From assembly GCF_022565915.1 (NCBI RefSeq), contig NZ_JAJOYX010000003.1, positions 186,001-250,000 on the forward strand: a DNA stretch of 64,000 nucleotides, in the 5' to 3' direction. The position numbers and the translations under genes were made by a program. The notes below the pieces were generated by a model. The model saw only the letters and a program-made list of their open reading frames with translations, was not told the DNA's origin and did not search any database. Source of the DNA: Nesterenkonia sp. LB17. Its GTDB lineage: Bacteria > Actinomycetota > Actinomycetes > Actinomycetales > Micrococcaceae. Below are positions 39,041-48,109 of this stretch, piece by piece (positions within the stretch are counted from its first letter, which is position 1; each line of letters begins with the position of its first letter).

Positions 39041-39757
39041 ATGATCGCACGGTTCGAAGAGCTTGACTGGCAGCAGACGCCGATGGGTGAGCTGATGCTG
39101 CGTCGGCGCACCGAGCCCGGCACGGGCACGCAGATCTATGAGGTGAAGCTCGGCGAGGAGTTCCTCATGTCGAGCCTCTTCACCGTGGCGGAGGAGCAGA
39201 TGTCGATTCTGGGCCTCGCCGCCGCGACGGGTGACAAGCTCGACGTCGTCGTGGGCGGCCTCGGCCTGGGCTACACCGCGGTCACTGCGCTCGCTGATGA
39301 GCGGGTCCACCGGCTGGAGGTCATCGACGCGCTCCCGGCCGTCATCGACTGGCATCAGCGCAAGCTGCTGCCAGTCTCGAGCCGGCTGGTCGAGGACGCG
39401 CGCACCACCCTGCGCCAGGATGACTTCTTCGCCGTGATGCGGACGCCTCCGGCGCCGGACGCGCAGCGTCACGACGTGATCCTGCTCGACGTCGACCACT
39501 CCCCGCGGCACACGCTGGATCCGAGCCACGCGGACCTCTACACCACCGAGGGGCTCACCGCGCTGGCGGCGCACCTCGCTGATCACGGGGTATTCACGCT
39601 GTGGTCCGATGATCCGCCGGATGAGGAGTTCATGGTCACGCTCTCGACGGTCTTCGATGACTGCCAGGCCCACGTCGTGGAGTTCGCCAATCACCTCACC
39701 GGGAGGACCTCCTCCAACACCGTCTATGTCGGGATCAAGCGCGAACCCGTCGACTGA
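39041..39757 (+). CDS. Spermidine synthase-like methyltransferase-fold protein
   Basis: A 238-residue protein with the spermidine-synthase-like Rossmann fold: VVVGGLGLGYTAVTALAD is the nucleotide-binding loop, VIDALPAVIDWHQRK the acidic strand end, HDVILLDVDHSPRHTLDP the putrescine-side region, and HGVFTLWSDDPPDEEF the last conserved piece. The family covers polyamine synthases and unknown methyltransferases, and this one is shorter than true SpeE. ATG 39041 follows GAGGAGAGG. It stands alone after the ABC transporter. Confidence 0.72.
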   Translation: MIARFEELDWQQTPMGELMLRRRTEPGTGTQIYEVKLGEEFLMSSLFTVAEEQMSILGLAAATGDKLDVVVGGLGLGYTAVTALADERVHRLEVIDALPAVIDWHQRKLLPVSSRLVEDARTTLRQDDFFAVMRTPPAPDAQRHDVILLDVDHSPRHTLDPSHADLYTTEGLTALAAHLADHGVFTLWSDDPPDEEFMVTLSTVFDDCQAHVVEFANHLTGRTSSNTVYVGIKREPVD

Positions 39758-39905
39758 GCATTGCGTAATACGACGTAATGTGTGATCAGCGGCACGCGAG
39801 GTCTTCCAATAGCGGCTTCTCCGGGTGAAGATGACGGTGAGCGAGAGCTCACCCACCACCTGCGCCGCAGCGATGCGGCGCCGATACTGTTCAGGAGACG
39901 CAGCC

Positions 39906-40154
39906 ATGACTGAGAGCACCCGAACCGAGAGCGTGAACCCGCAGGGAAACGAGCCGCACCAGATCGGCGACTGGGCCGATCTGGGCCAAGAGATGTGGTC
40001 CTATCTCACCGGCCGGGGCGCCGCGGTGAACTACACGCTCCAAGACATGACGGTGGAGGTCCCCCGTGACATCGGACCGGATGCGCCACGAGCGGTCTGG
40101 AAGTTCAACGGGACTCTGCGGGTGACCACGAGTGACGAAGCGAGCTCCCGATGA
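39906..40154 (+). CDS. 82-residue protein, unknown function
   Basis: A small, soluble, slightly acidic protein starting MTESTRTESVNPQGNEPHQ, with the central pattern IGDWADLGQEMWSYLTGRGAAVNY and the ending WKFNGTLRVTTSDEASSR. ATG 39906 has AGGAG ahead of it. It is followed 27 bases later by the FHA-domain gene, so the two likely form an operon. Similar small proteins next to FHA genes occur in Micrococcaceae as far as I recall; no function is known to me. Confidence 0.65.
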   Translation: MTESTRTESVNPQGNEPHQIGDWADLGQEMWSYLTGRGAAVNYTLQDMTVEVPRDIGPDAPRAVWKFNGTLRVTTSDEASSR

Positions 40155-40181
40155 TCGACTGCAACTGAGGCAGGAGGCATC

Positions 40182-41033
40182 ATGCGCCTAGACATCGACC
40201 TCGCCTTCAGCGTCGCCCAGGTCGGGGCAGACGGCACCCCGACTGAACCGATCAACGCCACCATCACCGCGGCAGGCCGCCACATCGAGGTCCGCACCGA
40301 GGACTCCTCGCTGCTCGACGGGATGCCGCGCTCGATCACCCGAGCCGCCGACGTGTTCGCGAGCCAGCTCGCGGCCCGCGATCTGACGCTCTCCGTGATC
40401 GGTCCCGCAGGAGAGATCGTCTCTCTGGGAGCGGTGAAGACCACGGTGCTGAGCCGGGCGCTCACCCGTTCGAAACACATTCGGCTGGGTTCGCTGAAGT
40501 CGCTGCCGCGCTTTGCCGGCACCGGCTCAGGCGACGCGCAGAGCTCATCGTCGCTGATCCCTCCGGAGACGCCGTGGCCCCCGGCCCCGACGTTCAACCG
40601 AAGGATCCGACGTCGGGTCACCACCACCCACGCTCCCCGCGGGGCCGGACGTCCGCGGCTGATCATGAGCCGCACCGACCAGCCCGGCGCAGGTCCGCTG
40701 GAGTTCAACCTGGTGGCTGATCGCACACTGATCGGCAGCGACGAAGCCTCGGACCTGTTGCTCAAGGGCCTGGAGCCGGTCCACGCCGAGATCCTCCATG
40801 ACGAGTTCGATGAGTACGTGATCGTCCGCCATGGGTCCATGGGCGGCAGTCGCAGCGCCGAGCCCGGCGCGCCGGTCACGCTGCGCACCGGGTCGCGGAT
40901 CGACCTGGGCATGTGGCGGCTGGTGTTCCTGCGCGAGGAGTACGCCGATCACGGCCGGCCCTTCGGGGGACGCCAGGGCGGGGAGTTCGCGTATCAGAAG
41001 CCGCAGTACGATCCCTATCGGCAGCGAAGCTGA
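40182..41033 (+). CDS. FHA-domain protein
   Basis: A 283-residue protein. The N-terminal 120 residues form an unrecognised domain with IEVRTEDSSLLDGMPRSI; a linker rich in Pro/Arg follows. The C-terminal FHA domain, about 175-265, shows LVADRTLIGSDEASDLLLKG, VHAEILHD and MGGSRSAEPG, in the order GR/S-H-N/G of phosphothreonine-binding folds, though the strict GRxxxxD is varied to IGSDEASD. Suggests a partner of a Ser/Thr kinase; none lies nearby. Preceded by GCAGGAGG. It is likely co-transcribed with the upstream 82-residue gene. Confidence 0.72.
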   Translation: MRLDIDLAFSVAQVGADGTPTEPINATITAAGRHIEVRTEDSSLLDGMPRSITRAADVFASQLAARDLTLSVIGPAGEIVSLGAVKTTVLSRALTRSKHIRLGSLKSLPRFAGTGSGDAQSSSSLIPPETPWPPAPTFNRRIRRRVTTTHAPRGAGRPRLIMSRTDQPGAGPLEFNLVADRTLIGSDEASDLLLKGLEPVHAEILHDEFDEYVIVRHGSMGGSRSAEPGAPVTLRTGSRIDLGMWRLVFLREEYADHGRPFGGRQGGEFAYQKPQYDPYRQRS

Positions 41034-41116
41034 GCTGGGAGCTGGAGCCGGGGAGACCGTTGAAGGATCTGGGGGCTGGACTCGGTCGAGCATGGCCCCC
41101 GGATACCTTCCTCCGA

Positions 41117-41794
41117 TCAGCTGCCCAGGTGGTCCAGCAGCTCAGCCTCGGCCGAGTCGAGGTATTCCAGCAGATGAGCCTCCGCGGCCCGCCGGTCCCC
41201 CTGGCTGAGCAGCCGGGCCAGCTCGCGGTTCCTCTCGATATAGGCGTGATGAAAGCTGGGCTGTTCGGACTTGGCGTGGAAGGCCAGACGCATCCGCGCC
41301 AGCACCTGTTCCATGAGCGCATCGAGCATCGCGCTGCGAACCTGGGCGGCGATGGTCCGATGGAAGACCTGATTGGCCTGGGCCATCGCGGGAATGTCTC
41401 CGCGCTCGCGCGCCACCTCCGCGGCTGAGACGATTCGGTGCAGCTGCTCCAGCTCCGCCGCGGGGAACTCTGCGGTGCGCACCGCGCCGACCTCCAGCAC
41501 CCGACGGACCCGGTAGACCTCGGCGATGTCGGCGGCCGTGGGCTGGTGCACGAAGACCCCACGGTTGGGGTGACGTTCCACGAGACCCTCAGCTGCCAGG
41601 ATCTGGAAGCCGCTGCGCAGCGTGTGCCGCGAGATGTCCAGCTGACGGGTCAGCTGTACCTCCGGAAGCTTGGTGCCTGGACGAATCGCACCGGCCGAGA
41701 TCGCCCCGCGCAGCAGCTCCGCCACCCGTTCCGGGACCTGAGCATGCTCGCTGAGTCCCTCGGCGGACAAGGAGCTCCACATCACGTCGGTCAT
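41117..41794 (-). CDS. GntR-family regulator with FCD domain (FadR subfamily)
   Basis: A 225-residue repressor-type regulator. The winged helix-turn-helix has GAISAGAIRPGTKLPEVQL and ISRHTLRSGFQILAAEGLVE; the ligand-binding FCD domain has EVYRVRRVLEVGAVR, and histidines in NQVFHRTIAA and PSFHHAYIERN that usually hold a metal beside the acid ligand. It follows the biotin carboxylase gene by 54 bases in the same direction, so it can be the last gene of the pxp operon. FadR-type operators matching this subfamily stand in front of pxpA and the NRAMP gene, so this protein is the obvious candidate regulator (inference). A half-site AGATTGTTG occurs at its own start. Confidence 0.88.
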   Translation of the reverse strand: MTDVMWSSLSAEGLSEHAQVPERVAELLRGAISAGAIRPGTKLPEVQLTRQLDISRHTLRSGFQILAAEGLVERHPNRGVFVHQPTAADIAEVYRVRRVLEVGAVRTAEFPAAELEQLHRIVSAAEVARERGDIPAMAQANQVFHRTIAAQVRSAMLDALMEQVLARMRLAFHAKSEQPSFHHAYIERNRELARLLSQGDRRAAEAHLLEYLDSAEAELLDHLGS

Positions 41795-41848
41795 GACAAC
41801 AATCTAGCGGACACGGGAAACCCGCACCTCAACCTCGCTTCACGCGGG

Positions 41849-43642
41849 TCACTCGATGACACCCAGCACCTGGCCGGCCCGCAGCGCCGCGCCGGGGGCG
41901 AGCTCCTCCCGATGGAAGACCCCGCTGCGCGGTGCTGCCACGGTGGACTCCATCTTCATCGCCTCCACCACGGCGAGGGGATCCCCTGCGGAGACCTCAG
42001 CACCGTCCACGGCGGAGAAGCTGACCAGGCTGCCGGCCAGCTTCGTCACCACTGCGCCGGGCGCGGCCTCGGCGGGGGTGGTGGGAGCGTCGTCGTCGGT
42101 GGTCGTCCCGGCGCCTGTTCCGGTGCCGCTGCCGAGCAGGGTGAGCAGGGCGGCAGGGAGCCCCAGGCTCACCGCCCGGCCGTCGATCTCCACAGTGGTG
42201 CGGCGCATGCGGTGTTCGCGGTGGCGCAGCGCTGCAGCAAGGTGCTCGGAGTCGACCATGGACTCGCCGTAGGCGGCTTCGAACTCGGTCTCGATCCAGC
42301 GGGTGTGGACCCGGAAGCTGGCCTGGCCGTCGGCGGCGAGGAAGTCCTCCGCCTCGAGCACCTGGCGGTGGAAGGGCAGCACGGTGGGCAGGCCTTCGAT
42401 GCGCATCTCGTCGAGCGCCATGCGCGCACGGCGCAGCGTGGTGGTGCGATCCGGGCCGGTGACCACGAGCTTGGCAAGCATCGAATCGAAGGCGCCGGAG
42501 ATCTCGTCACCGCTGCGCACCCCGGTGTCCACCCGGATGCCGGGTCCGGTGGGTGGGGCGAAGAGCGTCACCGGGCCGGGGGTGGGAAGGAATCCCTGGG
42601 CCGGTTCCTCGGCGTTGAGCCGGAACTCCACCGAGTGGCCGCGCGGCTGCGGGTCTTCGGTGAATCGCAGCGGTTCTCCCTCGGCGATGCGCAGCTGTTC
42701 GGCCACCAGATCCACCCCGGAGGTCTCCTCGGTGACCGGGTGCTCCACCTGCAGCCGGGTGTTGACCTCCAGGAAGCTCAGCAGACCGGGCTGGTCCCCT
42801 TCGCCCGGGCTGAGCAAATACTCCACCGTGCCGGCCCCGACGTACCCGGCCTCGGCGCAGATCGCTCGGGCGGAGCGGTGGATGTCAGCACGCTGGTCGG
42901 CGCTGAGGAACGGCGCCGGCGCTTCCTCCACCAGCTTCTGGTTGCGCCGCTGCAGCGAGCAGTCCCGGGTGCCGACGACGACGACGTTGCCCTGCGTGTC
43001 CGCGAGGACCTGGGCCTCTACGTGCCGGGGCCGGTCCAGGAACCTCTCCACGAAGCATTCTCCGCGGCCGAAGGCGGATTCGGCCTCGCGCACCGCAGAG
43101 GCGAAGGCCTCATCGATCTCGGACGCCTCACGAACGATGCGCATGCCGCGCCCGCCGCCGCCGTGGGCGGCCTTGATGGCCACCGGCAACCCGTGCGCGG
43201 CGACGAACTCGCGGATCTCATCCCCACCGGCGACCGGTCCATCGGTGCCCGGCACCAGCGGGGCGCCGACCTTGACCGCGAGCGCCCGGGCGGTGACCTT
43301 GTTCCCGAGCGATTCGATGGTCTCGGGCTTCGGACCGATCCAGGTCAGTCCGGCCGCGATCACGGCGCGGGCGAAGTCGGCGTTCTCGGAGAGGAACCCG
43401 TAGCCGGGGTGGATCGCGTCGGCATCGACCTCGCGGGCGGCGTCGAGCAGCTTCTGCTGATCCAGGTAGGTCTGCGCCGGGGTGGTGCCGTGCAGCGCCA
43501 CGGCCTCGTCGGCCAGCTGGACGTGGAGCGAATCGGCGTCCTGGTCGGCGTAGACCGCTGCGGCGGTGTAGCCGGATTCGCGGGCGCTGCGGATGATGCG
43601 GACGGCGATCTCGCCGCGGTTGGCGATGAGGATGCGCTTCAT
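41849..43642 (-). CDS. Biotin carboxylase with C-terminal biotinyl domain (AccC-like)
   Basis: A 597-residue two-domain protein. The biotin carboxylase part starts [20 protein letters not shown], has the ATP loop [17 protein letters not shown] and [31 protein letters not shown] in the active site. The C-terminal biotinyl domain ends with [14 protein letters not shown], where Lys563 would carry biotin. It is encoded 14 bases after the fused PxpB-PxpC gene, not near a carboxyltransferase of the acyl-CoA type. The set (biotin carboxylase, biotin carrier, KipI/KipA-type carboxyltransferase) has the same parts as urea carboxylase, but split. A role in acyl-CoA carboxylation cannot be excluded. Confidence 0.87.
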   Translation of the reverse strand: MKRILIANRGEIAVRIIRSARESGYTAAAVYADQDADSLHVQLADEAVALHGTTPAQTYLDQQKLLDAAREVDADAIHPGYGFLSENADFARAVIAAGLTWIGPKPETIESLGNKVTARALAVKVGAPLVPGTDGPVAGGDEIREFVAAHGLPVAIKAAHGGGGRGMRIVREASEIDEAFASAVREAESAFGRGECFVERFLDRPRHVEAQVLADTQGNVVVVGTRDCSLQRRNQKLVEEAPAPFLSADQRADIHRSARAICAEAGYVGAGTVEYLLSPGEGDQPGLLSFLEVNTRLQVEHPVTEETSGVDLVAEQLRIAEGEPLRFTEDPQPRGHSVEFRLNAEEPAQGFLPTPGPVTLFAPPTGPGIRVDTGVRSGDEISGAFDSMLAKLVVTGPDRTTTLRRARMALDEMRIEGLPTVLPFHRQVLEAEDFLAADGQASFRVHTRWIETEFEAAYGESMVDSEHLAAALRHREHRMRRTTVEIDGRAVSLGLPAALLTLLGSGTGTGAGTTTDDDAPTTPAEAAPGAVVTKLAGSLVSFSAVDGAEVSAGDPLAVVEAMKMESTVAAPRSGVFHREELAPGAALRAGQVLGVIE

Positions 43643-43656
43643 GGTGAGGTCTTCTC

Positions 43657-45474
43657 TCAGGCGTCTGGGGTCGTGGGGCTCTGCGACGGCGGGGCCGCCG
43701 GGGCATGGGTCCGCGGCAGCGGGGTCAGCGTGTCAGGGTCCACCGGGACCAGGGTGATCTGGTCTCCGGGGGCGAGCTGCGCCGCAAGCGGCAGGTCCTC
43801 GTCGATGACGACCCCGATCACCGGGTATCCCCCGGTGACCGGATGGTCGTTGAGGAAGAGCACCGGAGTGCCCGCGGGCGGCATCTGCAGCGAGCCGCGG
43901 ACGACTCCCTCACTGGGAAGCTCGCCCTCCTTGAGCCGGCGCAGCGGACGCGGGGCCTCCGCGTCGGTGGTCTTCGCGTCGGTGGTCTTCGCGTCGGCGC
44001 CCCGGGCGGCGTCGCTGGTTCTGGCGACCTCGGTGCGCGCGGGGACCTCGAGCCGGATCCCGATCCGGTTCGAGGACTGGGACACGATCCAGTGCTGGTC
44101 GGCCAGCCGAGCGGCCTCCTCGGCGCTGAACCAGTCCGCGCGGGGTCCATAGGTGAAGCGCAGCGCGGTCGGCGTCTCAGCCGTCGGCGTCTCAGCGGAT
44201 GACGGATCAAGCTGGGGCGCGGAGACGGCGCCGGTGGCGGCCCCGGCGGCGCGGAGCCGGTCTCCGGCCGCGAGCGGACCGGGGCCGAGCCCTGACATGG
44301 TGTCGGCGGAGACGCTGCCGAGCACCGGCGTGGCGGCGATGCCTCCACGGAGGCCGACCACGCTGCGCAGTCCACGCTCGGGGGCCCCGAGAGTCAGGGT
44401 CTCCCCCGCGGCGAGGGCGAAGGGAGCGCGAAGCGCTGCGCGCCTGCTGGATCCGTCCGGGCCGGTGACGGTCAGCGGCACCTGCGCGCCGGCGACGGCG
44501 AGCACCACCGTGGATTCGGCCTGAAGCGTGAGTCCCCCGTGCAGCGCCTCGAGCACCGCGGCCTGCGCACCATTGCCGAGAAGTCGGTTCACCTGGCGGG
44601 CGGCGGCCTCATCGGCGACCCCTGCGCGGGAGACTCCGAGGTCACTGAGTCCGCTGCGGCCGAGATCCTGGATCAGGGTCTGCAGACCCGCGTCGAGCAC
44701 GGTGAGCGCGGCCTCGTCCTCGGGCTCGGAGCCGCGCGAGCTCCACGACCCAGTTTCGGGCTGGGGTGCTTCCTCGGGCTGACGTGCGGACGTGGTCGTC
44801 ACCGACCGGGCACGCACCGGCTTGTAGCGCACGGAGTCCCCCGGGCTGACCAGCGCCGGGGACTCGCCGTGGGCTTCGCGGGAGAGGTCCCACAGGGTGG
44901 CCGGGGTATGTCCGATGAGCTGCCATCCGCCCGGGGAGACCCGCGGGTACACGGCGGAGAACTCACCGGCCAGGGCCACGGCGCCAGCAGGCACGGCGGT
45001 GCGCGGGCTGCTGCGGCGCGGGACGTCCAACGGGCCGGGGCGGCCAGGATCCCCGAGCGCCGCCTCACCCGGAGCCGGGCTGGGCACGCAGTAGGTGAAT
45101 CCGGGGGCGAAGCCGCCGAAGGCTCCGGTCCAGGACTGTTCGGTGTGCCAGTTGATCAGCGCCTCGACGCTCATCTGTTGGTTCGCGGCGAGACCATCCA
45201 GGTCTTCCCCGTCGTAGATGACCTCCAGCTCCACGTGCCGGGAGTCCGCGGCAGAGAATTCTCCGAGCTCAAGGCCGGGCAGACGCGTCCGGGCCTGCAG
45301 CAGGGCGGGCCGGGCGGTGAAGCGCAGCAGGATGGTGCGGGCCGCGGCCACGGCCTCGACCTGGCCGGGCAGCGGGTCACGGCGCAGCTGCTGATGGCAG
45401 GCCAGGACCTGGTCGAGGGTCTCGAACTCCAGCAGCAGCGCGCGGGGACCAGCCTCTCGGATGGTGCTGATCAT
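43657..45474 (-). CDS. pxpBC: Fused 5-oxoprolinase subunits B and C (PxpB-PxpC)
   Basis: A 605-residue fusion. Residues 1 to about 220 are PxpB/Kip[29 protein letters not shown] and [16 protein letters not shown]. The rest is PxpC/Kip[61 protein letters not shown] and [14 protein letters not shown]. PxpB/C activate 5-oxoproline with ATP in the known PxpABC enzyme; the same domains in urea carboxylase form a carboxyltransferase. ATG 45474 overlaps the pxpA stop, so the two are coupled. A linker of Ala/Thr/Glu and repeats ([10 protein letters not shown]) interrupts the C domain near residue 500. Confidence 0.88.
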   Translation of the reverse strand: MISTIREAGPRALLLEFETLDQVLACHQQLRRDPLPGQVEAVAAARTILLRFTARPALLQARTRLPGLELGEFSAADSRHVELEVIYDGEDLDGLAANQQMSVEALINWHTEQSWTGAFGGFAPGFTYCVPSPAPGEAALGDPGRPGPLDVPRRSSPRTAVPAGAVALAGEFSAVYPRVSPGGWQLIGHTPATLWDLSREAHGESPALVSPGDSVRYKPVRARSVTTTSARQPEEAPQPETGSWSSRGSEPEDEAALTVLDAGLQTLIQDLGRSGLSDLGVSRAGVADEAAARQVNRLLGNGAQAAVLEALHGGLTLQAESTVVLAVAGAQVPLTVTGPDGSSRRAALRAPFALAAGETLTLGAPERGLRSVVGLRGGIAATPVLGSVSADTMSGLGPGPLAAGDRLRAAGAATGAVSAPQLDPSSAETPTAETPTALRFTYGPRADWFSAEEAARLADQHWIVSQSSNRIGIRLEVPARTEVARTSDAARGADAKTTDAKTTDAEAPRPLRRLKEGELPSEGVVRGSLQMPPAGTPVLFLNDHPVTGGYPVIGVVIDEDLPLAAQLAPGDQITLVPVDPDTLTPLPRTHAPAAPPSQSPTTPDA

Positions 45475-46241
45475 GCGAAGCTGCGGATCTCGACTCCGGC
45501 GCCCTCCAAGGCGGCCCGCACCGCCTTCGCCATCGCCACCGCGCCGGCAGTGTCGCCGTGGGTGCAGATGGATTCGGCCTGGGTCTCGATGCGCGTGCCG
45601 TCGCGGGCGATCAGCACGGACTCCTCGGCCAGGCGCAGCATGTTCTCGACCACCTGCTCGGTGTCGTGGAGCACCGCGTCAGGCTCCCGCCGGGAGACCA
45701 GCGTGCCGTCGGGGTTGTAGCTGCGATCGGCGAAGGCCTCGGAGACTCCGCGCAGACCGGCTTCGGCGGCATAGTCCAGGGCGATTGATCCCGGCAGCAG
45801 CAGCACCGGAAGGTCGCGTCCGGTGCTCTCGCGATAGGCGGCGATGGTGTCGATGACGGCATGGGCGTGCCCGGTGTGGGAGATCATCGCGTGGTAGAGG
45901 GCGCCATGCGGCTTCACGTAGCGGATATGGGACCCCAGCCCCAGGGCGATCCCTTCCAGGGCGCCGAGCTGGTAGAGCACATCGGCGGCGAGCTCGTCGG
46001 GGGAACATTCCAGGTGCCGACGGCCGAAGCCGGCGAGGTCGCGGTAGCCGATATGGGCGCCGATGACGACGCCGTTCGTCACAGCCTCGGTGGCGGTGGC
46101 GCGGATGGTCAGCGGGTCCCCGGCGTGGAAGCCGCAGGCGATGTTCGCGCTGGAGACGGTGCGCAGGATGGCGGCGTCGTCTCCGCTGGTCCAGTTGCCG
46201 AAGGCCTCTCCGACATCGCTGTTCAGGTCGATCTGTGCCAC
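45471..46241 (-). CDS. pxpA: 5-oxoprolinase subunit A (LamB/YcsF family)
   Basis: A 256-residue LamB/YcsF protein. It starts at GTG 46241, behind AGGAGG, with [14 protein letters not shown]; further motifs are [50 protein letters not shown] and [20 protein letters not shown], with the histidines and acidic residues of the metal-binding polysaccharide-deacetylase-like fold. PxpA hydrolyses the activated 5-oxoproline. It is the first gene of pxpA-pxpBC-biotin carboxylase(-gntR). The operator at 46310-46326 sits about 70-85 bases before the start. Confidence 0.92.
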   Translation of the reverse strand: MAQIDLNSDVGEAFGNWTSGDDAAILRTVSSANIACGFHAGDPLTIRATATEAVTNGVVIGAHIGYRDLAGFGRRHLECSPDELAADVLYQLGALEGIALGLGSHIRYVKPHGALYHAMISHTGHAHAVIDTIAAYRESTGRDLPVLLLPGSIALDYAAEAGLRGVSEAFADRSYNPDGTLVSRREPDAVLHDTEQVVENMLRLAEESVLIARDGTRIETQAESICTHGDTAGAVAMAKAVRAALEGAGVEIRSFA

Positions 46242-46309
46242 GTGATCCTCCTCGAGCCGATGTTGCCCACGTCTCAGTGTGAGCTGAGTCAAGGATGCCT
46301 GACTCCGCA

Positions 46310-46326
46310 GGATTGTTCAACAATCC
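46310..46326. promoter_or_regulatory. GntR/FadR-type operator upstream of pxpA
   Basis: GGATTGTTCAACAATCC is a perfect 17-bp palindrome (two 8-base arms around one C) fitting TNGTNNNACNA of FadR-subfamily regulators. Near-identical copies lie in the NRAMP promoter at 36814-36830 and 36838-36854. On the minus strand TTGAAC inside it could be a -35 for pxpA with CATCCT 17 bases on, but that match is weak. Confidence 0.75.
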
Positions 46327-46398
46327 GAGCGAAGTTGGTGCTGAATCCTGGTGCCAGCCCGGTTTCTCAGTCCTGCCGGCATTCAGCCCTGGTGGTGT

Positions 46399-47928
46399 TC
46401 AGTCCTGACGCGAGTGGCGTTCCAGGAACTCGTAGACCTCGGTGGTGTCCACCCCGGGGAAGGCCCCCTGGGGCATGGCCGCGAGCAGGTGGCTGTTGGC
46501 GCGGGCGGCAGGCCAGGCCTGTCCCTCCCAGCGGGCGGCGAGCTCCGCCGGGGGCTGCCGGCAGCAGGTCGGATCGTCAGGACAGCGCGAGGATGAGCGC
46601 GAGGTGGTGTCGGAGCCGCGGAACCATTTCACGTGCTCGAAGGGCACTCCGATGGAGAGCGAGTACAGCCCCGAGGAGTGCGCCTCGGTCCGCGCGGTGC
46701 ACCAGAACGTTCCGACCGTGGTGTCGGTGTACTGGTGGAATGATCGGAACTTGTCATCGACCTCGAAGACCTGGCGCGAGGTCCACTGCCGGCAGATCGT
46801 CTGACCCTCGATGGCTCCGGAGTGATCCGCCGGGAAGTTGACCCCGTCGTTCTCATAGGCCTTGTGCAGGATCCCGGACTCGTGGACCTTCTGGAAGTGA
46901 CACGTGATCCCCAGGTGTTCGGTGGCGAGATTGGTGAACCGGTGGGCGGCAGACTCATAGGAGACGGCGAAGGCGTCCCGCAGGTCCTCGATGGCGATCT
47001 CCTTGCGCGACTTGGACTCCTTCAGGAAGCGCACGGTGGTGGCCTGGGGCATCAGCAGGCTCGCCGCGAAATAGTTGGTGTAGACACGCTGGCGCAGGAA
47101 TTCGGAGTAGTCCTCCGGCTCGGTGTGACCCAGCACCTGGTGGCCCAGCGCCTGGAGCAGCACCGAGCGGGCGTCCCACTGCCGCGCGGTTCCCTGGGTC
47201 AGGTAGATGATCCGGTTCTTCTGATCCGTCACCGAGCGGGTGGATTCGGGCAGGTTCTTCACGAAGCGCAGCGAGAACCCGAGGTGCGCGGCGATGTCAG
47301 CGGCCACATGGTGGGACAGCGGACCTTCGCGGTGATCCACCGCGTCCAGCAGCTCCTGGGCGGCCGCCTCGATCTCCGGGTAGTAGTTGTTCCTGGCGCG
47401 CATCTCCTCACGCAGCTCCGTATTGGCCCGCCGCGCCTCCTCCGGAGTGGCGGCCTGCTCCTCGAGACGACGGCGCAGCTCACCTTGGAGCGCGACCAGC
47501 GATTCCAGGACATCCATGGGCAGACGGTTGCTGATCCGCACCGCGGGCAGGTTCAGCGCCGCATAGAGCGGACCCCGCTGCGCCTTCTCCAGCTCGATCT
47601 CCAGTGCCGCGCGCTTCGAAGGCGGATCGGCGCCGAAGAGGTCGTCGAAGCTGACCTCCAGCGCCTTGGCCAGCTGCTGCAGCTGGGAGAGCTTGGGCTC
47701 GCGGCGGCCGTTCTCCAACAGCGAGAGCTGACTGGGCGCGGTGCCCAGCGCCTCGGCGAGCGCATCAAGGGTCATCCCGGCCTGCTTGCGCAGATGGCGC
47801 ACGCGTCGGCCAAGCGCGATCAGGTCGAAGCCCTCGTCCTGGGAGGCTGCTGAGGCGCGCTCGAGGGAGCGAAGCTGGGTGCGCTGCGACGATTCCCTCA
47901 CGTTTGAGGTTTCTCGTACTGTCCGCAT
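46399..47928 (-). CDS. RamB-like XRE-family transcriptional regulator (short-chain fatty-acid/acetate type)
   Basis: A 509-residue regulator. The N-terminal helix-turn-helix is LGRRVRHLRKQAGMTLDALA with SQLSLLENGRREPKLSQL. The middle has an IrrE-like domain (IIYLTQGTARQWDARSVLLQALGHQVLGHTEPEDYSEFLRQ) and the C-terminal part is the DUF2083-like domain of ScfR/RamB/PrpR proteins: HLGITCHFQKVHESGILHKAYENDG, and SRCPDDPTCCRQPP, whose cysteines may bind a metal cluster. In Corynebacterium, RamB controls isocitrate lyase and malate synthase; an aceA gene lies 5 kb away here. It is convergent to nothing and divergent from proV. Confidence 0.82.
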   Translation of the reverse strand: MRTVRETSNVRESSQRTQLRSLERASAASQDEGFDLIALGRRVRHLRKQAGMTLDALAEALGTAPSQLSLLENGRREPKLSQLQQLAKALEVSFDDLFGADPPSKRAALEIELEKAQRGPLYAALNLPAVRISNRLPMDVLESLVALQGELRRRLEEQAATPEEARRANTELREEMRARNNYYPEIEAAAQELLDAVDHREGPLSHHVAADIAAHLGFSLRFVKNLPESTRSVTDQKNRIIYLTQGTARQWDARSVLLQALGHQVLGHTEPEDYSEFLRQRVYTNYFAASLLMPQATTVRFLKESKSRKEIAIEDLRDAFAVSYESAAHRFTNLATEHLGITCHFQKVHESGILHKAYENDGVNFPADHSGAIEGQTICRQWTSRQVFEVDDKFRSFHQYTDTTVGTFWCTARTEAHSSGLYSLSIGVPFEHVKWFRGSDTTSRSSSRCPDDPTCCRQPPAELAARWEGQAWPAARANSHLLAAMPQGAFPGVDTTEVYEFLERHSRQD

Positions 47929-48109
47929 ATCAAAAAAGCATACCCGCCACCGAAGCCTGCCCGGTGACGCGCACCACTGGCACCTCCGAGCTCACCGTGA
48001 GGCGGGTCACCACAATTGCAGCACGAAGTCAAGCATTGACAGGTCACAATCAGGTGATATACGGCTTTTGGTAAGGTCGAGAATCATCGACTTCTACGAA
48101 GGAATGATC

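Noticed and set aside
41438-44152. 904-codon open frame antisense to the biotin carboxylase and pxpBC genes
   Set aside because: It is the mirror of GC-rich codon use in real genes; the translation is Gly/Ala/Arg/His-rich, shows no family motif and has no ribosome site.
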